NCBI RefSeq assembly: GCF_046630445.1
Contig: NC_092335.1
Span: 5,003,501 to 5,067,500, forward strand
Reading direction: 5' to 3'
DNA length: 64,000 nt
Source: Rutidosis leptorrhynchoides
Lineage: Eukaryota > Streptophyta > Magnoliopsida > Asterales > Asteraceae
This document shows, piece by piece, positions 49,172-60,288 of this stretch. The notes beneath the pieces were generated by a model. It was not told where the DNA came from and searched no databases. It worked only from the letters and a program-made list of their open reading frames with translations. The stretch's first letter is position 1. Each line of letters opens with the position of its first letter. The position numbers were made by a program, and so were the translations under genes.

Positions 49172-49863
49172 GTATTTACTTATTTCTCCGAATTTCTCTA
49201 GGTATTTCTGATTTCGATAGTCATAATATTCCCGATTATTTTACCTATTTTAGGGAACGTTTTGATGTTATCGGTAGGCCGATTTTTACAATATTGCAAA
49301 AAATGACTTCGGCTCTACGTCAGTTGGCGTATGGAACCGCCGCCGATATGTTTGATGAATACTTAAAAATGAGTGAGCAAACCTCAATAATTTATTTAGA
49401 CAACTTTTGTAAATGTATTATTCATTTATACAAAGAACGTTACATGAGATCTCCCAATGCATACGATGTTGAACGATTATATAGTAAACATGAGGAGAAA
49501 CATGGTTTTAAGGGTATGCTCGGGAGTATTGACTGTATGCATTGGGAGTGGAAGAATTGTTCAGTTGCTTTAAAGGGACAATACACTCGGGCTGATCGCA
49601 AGAAACCCACCATAATGTTAGAAGCAGTTGCTTCGTATGACTTGTGGATTTGACATGCATTTTTTGGGATGACGGGTTCCAACAATGATATAAATGTTTT
49701 GAATCAATCACCGGTTTTTGATAAACTAAAGAACGAAACAACTTCACTCGCGCCATTTGAGGTAAATGGTAATCATTACACAAAAGGCTATTACCTCGCT
49801 GATGGTATATATCCTGACATTCGGATGACACAGAAAAGGGGCGTCAAAGTTATTTTGTGTCAG
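49172..49863 (+). mobile_element. PIF/Harbinger transposon, right part with DDE transposase
   Basis: Continuation of the transposase: RISLGISDFDSHN, then YFRERFDVIGRP, the first catalytic Asp in GSIDCMHWEWKNC (about 49524-49560), the KKPTIMLEAVASYDLWI block, and the second Asp in GSNNDINVLNQSPVF (from about 49675). A Trp codon is replaced by TGA at 49651-49653 and the frame stays open after it. The protein reads family-like up to LADGIYPD (about 49817), after which the sequence is unrelated. The last catalytic acidic residue and the right terminal repeat are therefore missing. This is a dead copy of a cut-and-paste transposase. Confidence 0.85.
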
Positions 49864-49947
49864 AACCCGACATCTGCCACGTCACAGGCAGATTGTACTT
49901 TTTGATCAAAAAGTGTACAATCCGTCTGTGATATCACATGCAGGGTT
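49864..49947. repeat. 84-bp near-perfect inverted repeat ending the Harbinger coding sequence
   Basis: The arms start AACCCGACATCTGCC on the left and mirror as AACCCTGCATGTG on the other strand. The central 24 bp (around TTTGATCAAA at 49901-49910) are nearly perfect, with no loop. It follows about 45 bp of sequence that already departs from the transposase. It could be a fold-back MITE or a palindromic junction left by end joining. Confidence 0.8.
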
Positions 49948-50922
49948 ATTCATGATCTAACGGGGTTGTGTACTTAAAAATGATTAATCAACCTCGTAGA
50001 ATGTAAACATTTTTGTTTCCAACCTTTATCGGAAAACATACAAACGACATAGTCGGCAGTTAAGCATATAAAAACTAGCGTAAAAGTGTCTAGCAAAAAC
50101 TAGCGTAACAAACAAAATATAGGTAATACGACAACTTTAACCAACTTACATGGGATCAAGATTCATGAATCACATTCAACGACAAAGTCATACGTTTTAT
50201 TGGGTTACTCAAATAGTTCACCTTTTTAATTATACTTTTAACAATCCTAAATACTTATCTATGGGGAGCACCTAGTTTTTTAGTAACTTGTTTCTTAACC
50301 TATTAGAATCACTAGAATCAATACGAATGCGCAGACATGCATATAAACGGATGAAGTTATCCTATTCAGGTTACACGCAATTGACACAGTATTTTTCTCG
50401 AATGTACGGTGTTTAATCGGTTTATCACGTGTTCCTACCATTTCTCCGCCCAAATATAATTTCACTTGCAATGTCGATTGTAATAATTTTAATTAATTAT
50501 AATGACATCAAATTTTATTAACAAATAAATGATGTAATGTATGAAAGCTTGCATATATGGAAACAAACGAAAAGTTATTGAAGAAGGTGAAAAGAGGCGT
50601 GGGCAACGGGATATCATATTGTGAGATCGCAAATTGAATCGTTCCACAAATTACGAGAAGTTTCAAAAACTCTTGAAGAATCAAATATTGAAGAAGATCT
50701 GAAGATGAAAAGAGGTGTTTCTTGATTTCATAACTATGAATGCATATAATTTTATACTGTAATTGAATACAAATTTCGCGCAACACCTTTAATCTACAAC
50801 ATTTTAAAGATCCATTTCATCACAAACTTCAGAAAAGAGTTGTCAAAGTTATTCATCATATAGTAACCTAAAATGAAAATGAACCAAAAAAATAATCAAA
50901 TCACAGTAAAAATAATATAATA
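49948..50922. other. Intergenic, no recognised feature
   Basis: AT-rich. A short direct repeat 'aaaactagcgtaa' occurs near 50070 and 50095. The 92-codon minus-strand frame at 50508-50786 has no domain, no good composition and no neighbours to support it. Confidence 0.3.
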
Positions 50923-51144
50923 CCACCGGGCCTTCCAGCTGAGTGGTATCAAGCCTTAGCAGGCGGACCTGCGATTAGTTGTCAAGCAACCCAGGTTCGA
51001 TTCCGAGAAGAGGGAAATTTTCGTCAGGATTCCCGCGATTAGTTGCCAAGCAACCCGGAAAACGCGATTAGTTGCCAAACAACCCAGGTTCAATTCTTGG
51101 AGTTTTCTACCTAGGGTGCGTGAATGCAAATGAACAAGCCGTTT

Positions 51145-51147
<3 letters not shown>
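50923..51147 (+). mobile_element. tRNA-derived SINE with internal triplication
   Basis: An RNA polymerase III promoter is visible: box A AGCTGAGTGGT at 50937-50947 and box B GGTTCGATTCC at 50994-51004, at tRNA-like spacing. The segment 'gcgattagttg(t/c)caa(g/a)caaccc' occurs three times (50971, 51035, 51064), the last followed by a second box-B-like GGTTCAATTCT at 51087. The 3' end runs into a (TA)n array. The tRNA of origin and the SINE family name were not determined. Confidence 0.75.

Positions 51148-51236
<89 letters not shown>
51148..51236. repeat. (TA)n microsatellite at the SINE 3' end
   Basis: 89 bp of TA repeats directly abutting the SINE tail. It may have grown from the SINE's own terminal repeat. 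Confidence 0.93.
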
Positions 51237-51238
<2 letters not shown>

Positions 51239-53226
51239 GTTGGTTACCAATTTCGTCCAAGAACATTTGGCATGGTAATACTCATGTCATCTCAAATATC
51301 TCATACTTAAGTGGAGTATGTTAAAGTGATATGATAGCCATTTCAAAACTCAAATTGATAGTGAAAAAACAGTAGATGCGACTTGTAAGACACAAACAAG
51401 AAAGGGGTCCAGTGAGCGAATAAATGGGTATGTATTAGTTATGATGTTTTTTCTAGGGTTATTAGAGACGGTGAATAACTTTTAACTCTAATCTAATGTT
51501 TGGCCTATTCGGAACAGTCCGCGAGCGTTTCCCAAACTTTCCATAGCCACTTCAACAAATTTGCGACCTCTTGCATGGAGTTCATGATCCACACTACTGA
51601 GCTATTTAGCAAATAAATGGATATATGCAATTGCTTCTTAACCAAAATTGGACTAATATATAATCAATTGCTTCTTAACCAAAATTGGAGATGTTCTTAG
51701 CAGTGTTAGTAGTATTGCTACAGTAATGGTAGTTAAAGAGAAATTAGACCAGCTTGATATTTCAAATTTGTTAGGTTTATAAAATATGAATGTGTGTGTT
51801 TGGTTAAGTATTTTAAGAAAAAAGAAGGGAGAGAATGAATTATTAGTTGGCCTGGTATGATGGTTTGTTATTAAAGAGGTGTGTGTGTAGTGTGTCCTGT
51901 TTTTGTATTGACATACATTTACATTTATATAATTGACACAAATGTACTCGGGTGATGTCATCACAACATCACCTATTTCGTCTTTAAGTGATTTTTTTTT
52001 AAACGATTTTTTATCCCGATTATCTGGCCTAACGGAGTGGGCTACTCCGGACCTCCATCTAGTTTGCAAAATAGATAATACAATCACTATAACCCAAAAT
52101 ACAACACGACGCTGCCTTCTGCTCATATTCAAACCCTGCACACGTGCACCCTCATGGGTCTCTGCACTTTACATTCAACAACCATATGCATATGTTACTT
52201 AACCGAATTGTACATAATTTACACCTCATTACAATGAAAACTAATCAATTCTCAAACTACAAACAAATTGTACACATGAAAAGTTCATTTTCATAACCTT
52301 AACTACATTGCATTTTATCATGATGAATCATATAATAGATGATTAATTAGTTTTATATGACTTAAACTAAACAGGTAAACGCATAAAAGTTTTTAACTTT
52401 TTCCAATCTTTTTTTTTACCACCTCAATATATGCTATTAATGAAGTTTGAACTTGAAACAGAAGATATCAAGACCCTAAAGTATTATGGATGGTTAGATT
52501 TAACTTGATGTGATATTTTCCTAATGCCATAATTACAGTGTTCCCTCAGCTTGAACCAACTCAAGGTGGGACACTGGCCCAACGCAATAGACATGACACT
52601 TGGTGACTGTAAATTGACAATCACTTGCCAAAAGTGGTTCACCTGTTTCAATTGAAAGTGGTATGTGACTCATTCACACCCAAATCCAATTTCTGAACCC
52701 ACTTCCATTAACATCACTTATTGGAATCGTATACATTGCATCATAAGGCAGTCTAAAGATGAATGTGATCCAATAACACAACCGACATGACTTCCATCAT
52801 AAAAAGGATAGGACAACGCTGCAAAGCGTTTGACCCAAGAACGCAATCAAATGCTTTTGACCATCATCATAAAAGGTTGGTGACCGGCACAAAAGTGACA
52901 TCATTTAAACTAAAATGAACAAGTTACAAACTTCATTTGGGAAATAAAGAAAGGGAACCAAACTTTTATCAAAACCAATCAACTGGTATGGCTTTTTTTT
53001 TTTTTTTTTTTTTTCATTTCTACATGACAAACTAATACAATTACACAACAATAGTAACACTAACACCACTGTCATGTCAAAGACCATACGCGTCTCGTAT
53101 AAGATTTGCAGACTTTTAGCTTCTTAGTACAAACTTTCACTTTGATTCATGGCATCATCTTTCGATAAGTCATCCTAGAAGCTGCCAACAACCAGGGGGA
53201 TGAAGCAGGAAAATGAATATGGTTCT
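51237..53226. other. Intergenic between SINE and CLPT gene
   Basis: A 26-bp direct repeat 'caattgcttcttaaccaaaattgga' type lies near 51629 and 51664. A T22 tract lies at 52993-53014. The 162-codon minus-strand frame at 51653-52141 is discussed among rejected items. The part just left of 53227 should hold the CLPT 3' UTR. Confidence 0.35.
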
Positions 53227-55218
53227 TTAAAGTCCCCTCTTGTAGCTCAAAATGATTTCTTTGTCCATCTGAATATAATGAGATAACATTCAGTTGTAAC
53301 AAGCAATTTTTGCAACTATAGCTCAATTAGAGCTCACTTATAATATATTTGTTTCTAGAAGTTCCAAAATTAGCCATTTTGTGAAATACTAGTCGGTTCA
53401 AGCTATGTATTGATGATTTGATTCTATGAGTTGGACCCGTAAAAAAAAGGATAGGTAAAAAGATGATGGGTCAGAAAGCTACAAAGGTTTTGATTGTATC
53501 TGAACCTAATATCTGGAGTCAAATTTAACATACCGAGTGTTTATATAAGAAAAAAAAACTTTTTTGAACAAGATCGCACCAAAGATTACATTTTGACATG
53601 GAACACAGCTCACCGACTTGTCCGTTTTCCCACTTCTACCCTTTTTACATTCTAGACGTAGCATATCTTATCTTGAACTTACAGATTTGGCAAGCTCTTT
53701 AGCTTTATCGTCATCAAATCCAAGTGTGGACATTATCTTGTGAGCAGCTGACTCCTTTTGCGCCCATAGTCCCAAAAGCAAGTGAGAGGTTGTCACTTCT
53801 CCCGTTTCCCCTGTAAAAATTTCAAAAGATATCAAACTTGTGGTAGTTAAATAGATGGGTAATGTCGTTTGAACATGCAAGTTAAACATTCAAAGTTACA
53901 TACAAATTCCTTGTGAAAGAACATATAAATGGATAACTTGTTTGCCCATATCACAAACCAGCTAGGGTTACTATGCAAATTTATAGATAACACATCGTGG
54001 TGCAGCACAATCACATTCGTACTCACTTTCGGATCATCATATAGAGATTAACAGGTATGTGAAAGTCTACCTGACTTAAGTTTCTCATTAATTGCCCAAT
54101 CAATGGCCTTTTGAGCTGGTTCAGTCAGTGGTGGATGCTCGGGGCTGAAAATGTACATGTCTGATTTTCCAAGTAACTTTACGGTTTCCTCTCGAACTTT
54201 GAAAAGTGTTACACCGCTTTCTCTTAACAGCTTTGCAGCCAAACTAGTTCCTGGGAAAATGAATAAAATCAACAGATGGAGAAAACAATAAGCTGAAACC
54301 ATAGAAGTAAGCCTAGGAACCTATCTGTGAAAGCCAGAAAATTCTTTACGTGTAGTCGGGTATATCCAATTCAAAAATATTGGATTTTTATGGCAGTATA
54401 GAATTCAAATTCAGCTACCTGTCTAGCAATCAATTGTATAAAATAAACATTCTGCTAATGTCATTGTTTGTGGCAATTTGCTTAAGATGCTTCAAAAGAT
54501 AAATACGTAAGATGATAACTAGTCTGCGGGCATAAATTATAATTTGATAGTCATAATAAAATAACAAATTACAATGCACGTTTCGAATAGAAGTATAAAG
54601 AAATAAAAAAAAATCATATTGACTAACCCTCGGCCAGTATTCCCATTAGCAGGGCCTCGGTCCCAGTGCTATTAAACTTCAACTTCCTAGCTTCTAATTC
54701 ACCCATGCCAAACGACTTTATAAATCTAAATGACCATCTTCACACCACTCATAACATCAACATTCATATCGTTAGATAAAAAAAAAATAGATAAAGATTA
54801 AGACATTAATACAAAATACTCACAAACAAAGATACTAAAAGTTAAATTCATTACTTAGCCGAATTCTCAGGAGTTGTCTTCTCTGGTGAACTACAAAATC
54901 CCAATCAAATTCGGCAATTATGAGCTGCACTTTGATGATTTTAAGGATTACGTTATATGGATTTATAAACGGGGAATGATAGACTTACAGTGTTGTAGGA
55001 CTAGAAGCTACCGTTGCAACGATTGATGAGTAACGACCCGAAGTTAGACGCAGAGAATTCGACGGCTGGATCGAGAGATGAATTCCGATGAAAGAGCTGA
55101 TGACGGAACTTGAATTTATGAAATTGGGCGTGAAGAATAATGAATTGACAGAACTCCGACAACAGCAACCGGTAAACAAAGGTGAGACTGAGAGTACTGA
55201 AAGAGATTGGGCGGCCAT
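53227..55218 (-). CDS. CLPT: CLPT, chloroplast Clp protease accessory protein (Clp N-domain), 241 aa
   Basis: CLPT1/CLPT2 bind the plastid ClpP/R core in the stroma and help its assembly. Six exons fit on the minus strand: 54989-55218, 54855-54890, 54628-54737, 54071-54250, 53683-53810 and 53227-53268. All have GT...AG borders and matching phases, giving 726 nt including the stop. Arabidopsis CLPT proteins are of almost the same length. Exon 1 encodes a Ser-rich, Arg-poor front typical of a chloroplast transit peptide (MAAQSLSVLSVSPLF). Later exons encode the Clp N-domain: FGMGELEARKLK, GTEALLMGILAEGTSLAAKL, LFKVREETVKLLGKSDM, FSPEHPPLTEPAQKAI, and TSHLLLGLWAQKESAAHKI. Exon 2 is only 36 nt and the last exon 42 nt (MDKEIILSYKRGL, stop), the latter matching the usual KSM...LS(F/Y)K ending. 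Reading through the last donor instead gives VSSR and a stop. Confidence 0.92.
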
Positions 55219-55472
55219 TTTTTGGACGAATAAAACCCTAACAGACGCTGTTCGTTATTATTCGTAAACTAACGTCACCGGTTTTCCTTTTTATCAATCT
55301 ACAGAAAATTAAAAGATAATGGCGTGTGATTTTAGAACTTGAAGTGAATTATTGGGCCAAAACAAACGGTTTTTCGCTGATCTCAGAGAAGTACGTGAAG
55401 TGCACACTACCAAAACTTTTGTAATTATACGACGGATCTGGTTCACGTGTATATAGAAAACGTGTATAGAAG
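55219..55472 (-). promoter_or_regulatory. CLPT 5' flank
   Basis: The 254 bp upstream of the CLPT start up to the hAT-type element. They should contain the core promoter. No clear TATA box was identified, which is common for plastid-protein genes. The nearby transposon marks a likely upstream limit. Confidence 0.4.
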
Positions 55473-56291
55473 TAGGGATAGAGCAAAAATCTCGAAAAGT
55501 GAAATTGAAACGATATCGGTATCGAAATTTGTATCGATAGCCATTCGGTTTTGATTTTTTATTTCGGTTCTTGATTTTGAGAAAATTCAATATCGGTAAT
55601 GGTTCGATAAAAGGAAACCGATTTTGAATACCGAATTATGGATACTACAAATTTAGTTCTTCCTTATGAACGACTATACAAATTGAGTGGAGAGAAAATA
55701 AATTAAATAATAAATATTAAATATGTTGATTTGTGATTGGATAACCAAATGTCAAATGAAAAAGCAATTTCGTCAAATATTCAACGTACATCTCCTTTCG
55801 TCAAAAACTGACGCCCAGTTAACCGGCTTCAGTTCTGTCAGCCACTACCACCTAATTTGACGGGTTGGATTTCACACCCGGTTATAATGAGTCTTATATA
55901 ATTGGCTTTTAGAAATTTAAAACAGATCTTGATTCTGCTTCTAAGACAAATATAACAAATATATTAACGAAAATAATTGATCATTCCTTAATGAATATAT
56001 AATATTGCAATATACGTACCATTATGTATGATATGTTAAATTTAATGTCAAGATGTAAATATAATTTGATGCAAGTAATTTTTGTACGCACATAAAATGA
56101 TATATAGACCATGAACAAAAACGAGAAAGTGAATCATAGGGTACTATATCGAGAATACTGTAACTGGTGCCCAATCGATATCGTCTACAAAAATTTGTAC
56201 AGAATTTGGTTCCAAATTTTGTACATATCTGGTTTCAGGATTTTCAGTTTCGATACGGTATTGTTCAGTACCCGTACCTATCTCATCCTTA
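55473..56291. mobile_element. Non-autonomous hAT-type element, 819 bp
   Basis: Flanked by an 8-bp duplication, TATAGAAG (55465-55472) and TACAGAAG (56292-56299), with one change, the length expected for hAT. The ends are imperfect inverted repeats: left TAGGGATAGAGCA, right (other strand) TAAGGATGAGATA. The subterminal DNA is full of degenerate 'atcggtatcga' and 'ttcggtttt' motifs on the left, partly mirrored on the right. No transposase coding is present; the 63-codon frame at 56111-56302 is not considered real. Confidence 0.7.
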
Positions 56292-56464
56292 TACAGAAGT
56301 AGTGTTCAAAAGATATTGCCTATTATAAATACATGTTTTTATTATTTAATCTTGATCCTTTGATGTTTTTAATTTTGAGTTTTGAAGAATGTTAAGCCTA
56401 TCATATACGGACTACTATTGAATTTCAAACTTCGTTAAATTAATAGATATTTGTTTAATATATA

Positions 56465-56760
56465 CTAGTGAAATGACATGTGAAAACACGGGTTTGTTTA
56501 AACGAAACAGTTTAATGATATGTTTTAGTTATTAAGTGAATGTAAATGTTAAAGTCATTCAGTTTATTGCCTCGTGGAACCACAGATTCCGACTAGAAAC
56601 TTGTCGTTGATTTTACAAACATAAAGTTTGCTCAAAGTTGAATATTTATATTTATATTTTTAATAATAATAATAATTATTAATAATAGTAAATGTCTTTT
56701 AAATTTTTTTAGAAAAATAAAATTATAATTTAGGAGATATTAATATTTCCTTTTATAAAA
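56465..56760 (-). mobile_element. Possible Helitron 3' terminus, degenerate
   Basis: On the minus strand the sequence 'acccgtgttttcacatg', a weak hairpin, is followed by '..cactagt', that is CTAG at 56468-56465 then T. The hairpin is short and imperfect and no 5' end was found. The right limit is nominal. Confidence 0.35.
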
Positions 56761-56947
56761 GATTTTATATTATTTTTTAATTAAATTAATATATATTTAT
56801 GACATCATCATTATGAAAAATAAATGGTAATTTAGCTTAATGATGATGTCATCATTTTAGAGATTTATTAGACTATATAGAAGATTTGATAGGAAAATAC
56901 GTTTAATCTGAATTATAAATAGGAAAATTTGTATATGTATGTTTTTT

Positions 56948-57066
56948 TTAACAGCAGATTCAGAGAGGACTTAACCACCTACACGTTCATCTCCCGCAGT
57001 TGCATAACCCGTCCCAACTGCTGTCAGGAGGAAACCCGGACCTATCCAAGGGCATGGGCGGTAAAA
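56948..57066 (-). mobile_element. Short retroposon-like sequence with A/T-rich tail
   Basis: A GC-richer block on the minus strand (words 'ggtccgggtttcctcctgac' and 'ggttaagtcctctctgaa') that ends in 'ctgttaaaaaaa'. The composition and tail resemble a SINE or small LINE end, but a convincing box A was not found and no TSD was seen. Confidence 0.35.
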
Positions 57067-57069
57067 ACA

Positions 57070-57807
57070 CATCACCAAAATCACTAATCGAGTTTATGAA
57101 GTTTTACAAACCAACCTACACATCAAATTGAAGCTAGTGACACTAGGAACACATCTAATACTTGCACTTTAACATATTAACAACATTTAAGCATCCAAAT
57201 CATAAATCAAACACACCAAACTTTCAAGTTCATGCTAGTTATCAAAAATAACGAAATCGAACATATAAATCATATATTCATGTTAGACTTGAGCCATAGA
57301 CACTAATTAACAACTTTATAAGTTAAAAACATCAAGAACACAAAAATCTAGTGATTTTAGAAAGTTACCCAAACGAGATGAGGTTGGTATGAAATCGAAG
57401 AGGAAGATGCAAGGATTCCAAATATGTAATTTGTTTGGATTGAAGCTTGATCGATTTAAAATGGATGATGATTTCTTGTTTGAAGATTTGAGAGAATTCT
57501 TGAAAGTGTTAAAAGAAAATGAAAATGAAAATGGAAAGGAATGGGGAGGTGGGTGTTGACTAGTCAAAAGCTAGTCACATCTTTGCTCCCTTGGCGAAAC
57601 TAGTCCCTCGAGTTCGGTTGCGGGTGCGTGAATTAACCAAACGAATATTTTAAAAACGTTCGAGTAACGGATGACTTTATAATTAGATAACGAGAATATT
57701 ATGAACGTTAGTTAACGAAAGATACAAATTTGAATAACGAAAGATATTATATATAAAAAAAAAAGACGGTGTTAAAATAAATTAAACGGAAAATCACGGG
57801 ATGTTAC
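57070..57807 (-). mobile_element. LTR remnant (Ty3/gypsy type)
   Basis: The right end reads 'acgggatgttaca', the mirror of a TGTAACATCCCGT start, common in chromovirus LTRs. The left limit is approximate. The minus-strand 83-codon frame at 57316-57567 is low-complexity Ser/Phe/Asn and not supported. It looks old: no internal coding region, probably solo. Confidence 0.5.
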
Positions 57808-57929
57808 ACCATCCGCTAGATGCGTCTATTAGAACCATGAAATATCAAAATGGTTCACATGATGGATGAATTGGTTCATATATCTTACCTTGAATTCTTT
57901 CAAGAAACATTTGTGATTCTTTTTCACAA

Positions 57930-58162
57930 TATACTTTTCATTAATCACCATATGTGCTTTCCATTAATCACCATATGTGTTTTTTTTTTATCATATATCC
58001 TTTTCACCATATACGCTTTTAATCATATGCGCTGTGTTTTTCACCATATGCGCTTTTAATCATATGCGATTTTCATCATATGCGTTGTGCTTTTCATCAT
58101 ATTCGCTTTTTATCATATGCGCTTATCATATGCGATGCGCTTTTTATCATATGAGCTTTTTT
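57930..58162. repeat. Degenerate tandem repeat with CATATGCGCTTTT units
   Basis: About twelve variants of '(a)tcatatgcgcttttt' with period about 15-20 and alternating 'caccatatgcgc' / 'atcatatgcg' forms. Several short frames across it are produced by the repeat. Confidence 0.85.
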
Positions 58163-59849
58163 ATGTGAATAGTAAATTAATTAATTTCGTTTTACTATTC
58201 ATATGAATTAATTTAGATTTACTATTTTGTTAATTGAGTAATATATATATACATCATATACTTGTGACTCCGAAGGCTCAAATGAATTTGACCATATCGT
58301 TAAACGTTGTACTTTGCACATTAATTTTCAGTAGAAGCTTTAGATGCATATTATTTTCAGTAGAAGCTTTAGATGCACTTTTTTTTAATCACCAAATACC
58401 ACAAACACTTTGTTTGCGTTTGTTCATAGTCATCAATGAAAACCATTTTCTTTAATTTTATTTTATACAATAAAATTAACGCATCATTATTCTTTTCAAA
58501 AACAATAATCTATTGTTATTGTTCACTTGTGCCATGTTTAACAACAAAAGTCAACAACCTCTGTCTTGTTTGTTGTGGCAACCAAAAACAACCTTTGCTT
58601 TTGTTACCGAGAATCCAAGACCAAAAAACAATTAATTTTTAATTAATCTTTTATCAAAACCATAAATGATTTTATTGATCTACGTTGATATGGCCATAAA
58701 GAATTGACGGCTGACCTACTTTTGTAAGTGTATTTCGGCTATCATCCCGAAAACGCACAACGATTTTTTTTTTTTTTATGAACTATTTGTTTCATATCTA
58801 GCTTAGGCAATTATTGTGAACATTTGGTCCCTATAAGAGCATTTATTTTTTAGACTTTTAGTTGATTTGTACTTGTCACAATTAGGGATAGCACCCGCGG
58901 GTCGTGGATGCGGATCCATTGGATCCATCACCCGTACCCGCGGATTTTTTTTAAGAGACATCCAATTGAACCCTTGTTCGTTGAAACAATTTGACTATAT
59001 TTTTACTCTCCATTATTAAACGGGCCATTTTGATGCACACTCTTAAAAAAATAATTTGTTTTTTAAGTTTTATTATTCAACCTCCTTTTTTCAACGATCA
59101 AGTTTTTAACAAAACATTTGATAAGTTTGGAAAAAAGTTTTTTATTGATTATCATCAAAAGTTTTCTATTGTCACTCTACTGGATGGAATTATGGCATAC
59201 AACCAAAATTGCAACCCAACACTACATAAGAACAAAAAGGTTGTTTTTAATTAACATATGTATATGTGTTAAACTCGGAATAATAATAACTTATTTTAGA
59301 AAATTAACATAAGACATGTTGAAACATTTTTGTCACATTTAGCTCATCAAGTCTAATACTTATCATTGATAGATTTTATCACGTATAGGAGATGTTTACT
59401 TTTTTCTTGTATTAAGTCCTACTTTCATTTACCTTTGTTTGGAAAAAAGTTTTTTTTTTACTTTGCTTTCCCCCTTTCTGTAAAACTCATTTAAACACTT
59501 TCTTTGTTTTTTTTTTTTTTTAAAAAAAACTTCCTTTTTTTTACGTTACCCGTAAATTATAAATATATAAAAAAAAAACTTTTTGTTTAAATTTTTTTTC
59601 TAGTTTTTAAAAAGGCCACTTGACCAATTTTTTAATTCTTTCACAACACCTGATATCGTGATCGTGACCTTTCACCAAAGCAAGAGATATTCTTGATAAA
59701 CTAAACACGGACTCGTGTTTGAAATTGTCGGCCACAAAAAAAATTCATTTGATAAAAGTATATATATTTTTTTTAGTTATAGAAGGAGACCACTTCATTT
59801 TCAATACTTCATTTTTGACAAAAAACTATTCCATTTTACCATCCCCTTT
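58163..59849. other. AT-rich intergenic with homopolymer runs
   Basis: No gene supported. A short duplication 'cagtagaagctttagatgca' lies near 58329 and 58359. A hAT-like end TAGGGATAGCACCCGCGGGT with mirrored 'cacccgtacccgcgg' lies at 58883-58945. T and A homopolymers occur at 59449-59575. Confidence 0.4.
58883..58950. mobile_element. Fragment resembling a hAT/MITE end
   Basis: TAGGGATA start as in the element at 55473, followed by GC-rich 'acccgcgggt' and 'ggatccattggatcc' palindromic words. No second end or TSD was found. Confidence 0.3.
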
Positions 59850-60075
59850 TTTTTCTTACTTTAACTTTTAAGATATACTTTTAATAAAAATACAAACTAC
59901 TTTTTCTTATTTTAACTTTTAAGATTTACTTTTAATAAAAATACAAACTACTTTTTGTATTTTAACTTTTAAGATTACTTTTAATAAAAGTACAAACTAC
60001 TTTTTCTTATTTTAACTTTTAAGATTTACTTTTAATAAAAATACAAACTATTTTTTTATTTTAACTTTTAAAATT
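59850..60075. repeat. Tandem repeat, about 50-bp unit, five copies
   Basis: The anchor 'ttaactttt' recurs at 59861, 59912, 59962, 60012 and 60061, each followed by 'aagat..acttttaataaaa.tacaaacta'. Simple AT-rich minisatellite. Confidence 0.85.
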
Positions 60076-60157
60076 ATAAATTTAAGAATAAACATTAGTA
60101 TGCATGAAATAAATAATGATTAATTGCATAAGTAATCATAAATGTTAGATAACATAT

Positions 60158-60285
60158 AAAGACCCCGTCGTATTCGTATTAATCGGAATTAATCTCGACC
60201 CATGGTACCGTGTTGTCAAATGACGTGTTGCGTACATAAAGTACCGTGTTGTCAAATGACGTGTTGCGTACAATCATGAGGTCTT
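60158..60285. repeat. 128-bp module shared with the Tekay LTRs
   Basis: Same length and near-identical sequence as 23958-24085 and 32651-32778 inside the Tekay LTRs, but here the flanks are unrelated to the LTR. The ends are AAAGACC and GGTCTT (short inverted repeat). Inside, 'gtgttgtcaaatgacgtgt' plus 'tgcgtaca' occurs twice in tandem. Confidence 0.85.
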
Positions 60286-60288
60286 ATT

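Noticed and set aside
50508-50786. 92-codon minus-strand frame
   Set aside because: No recognisable domain, AT-driven composition, no conserved neighbours.
51653-52141. 162-codon minus-strand frame with a hydrophobic front (RRVVFWVIVIVLSILQ)
   Set aside because: It looks like a possible secreted peptide, but the rest is low-complexity and Asn/Thr/Tyr-rich, no peptide motif (CLE, RGF, CEP, IDA type) was recognised, and the DNA is ordinary AT-rich sequence. Transcript data would be needed.
53668-53683. CLPT stop at 53668 (VSSR ending) as the main C-terminus
   Set aside because: A perfect GTAAGT donor follows the Ser codon and the 42-nt exon at 53227-53268 gives the family's usual ending, so the longer form is preferred.
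55309-55590. 93-codon minus-strand frame upstream of CLPT
   Set aside because: It spans the border of the hAT-type element and consists largely of its degenerate subterminal motifs.
57930-58162. CRISPR-like regular array
   Set aside because: Plant nuclear context, degenerate units without unique spacers, no cas genes; an ordinary minisatellite.
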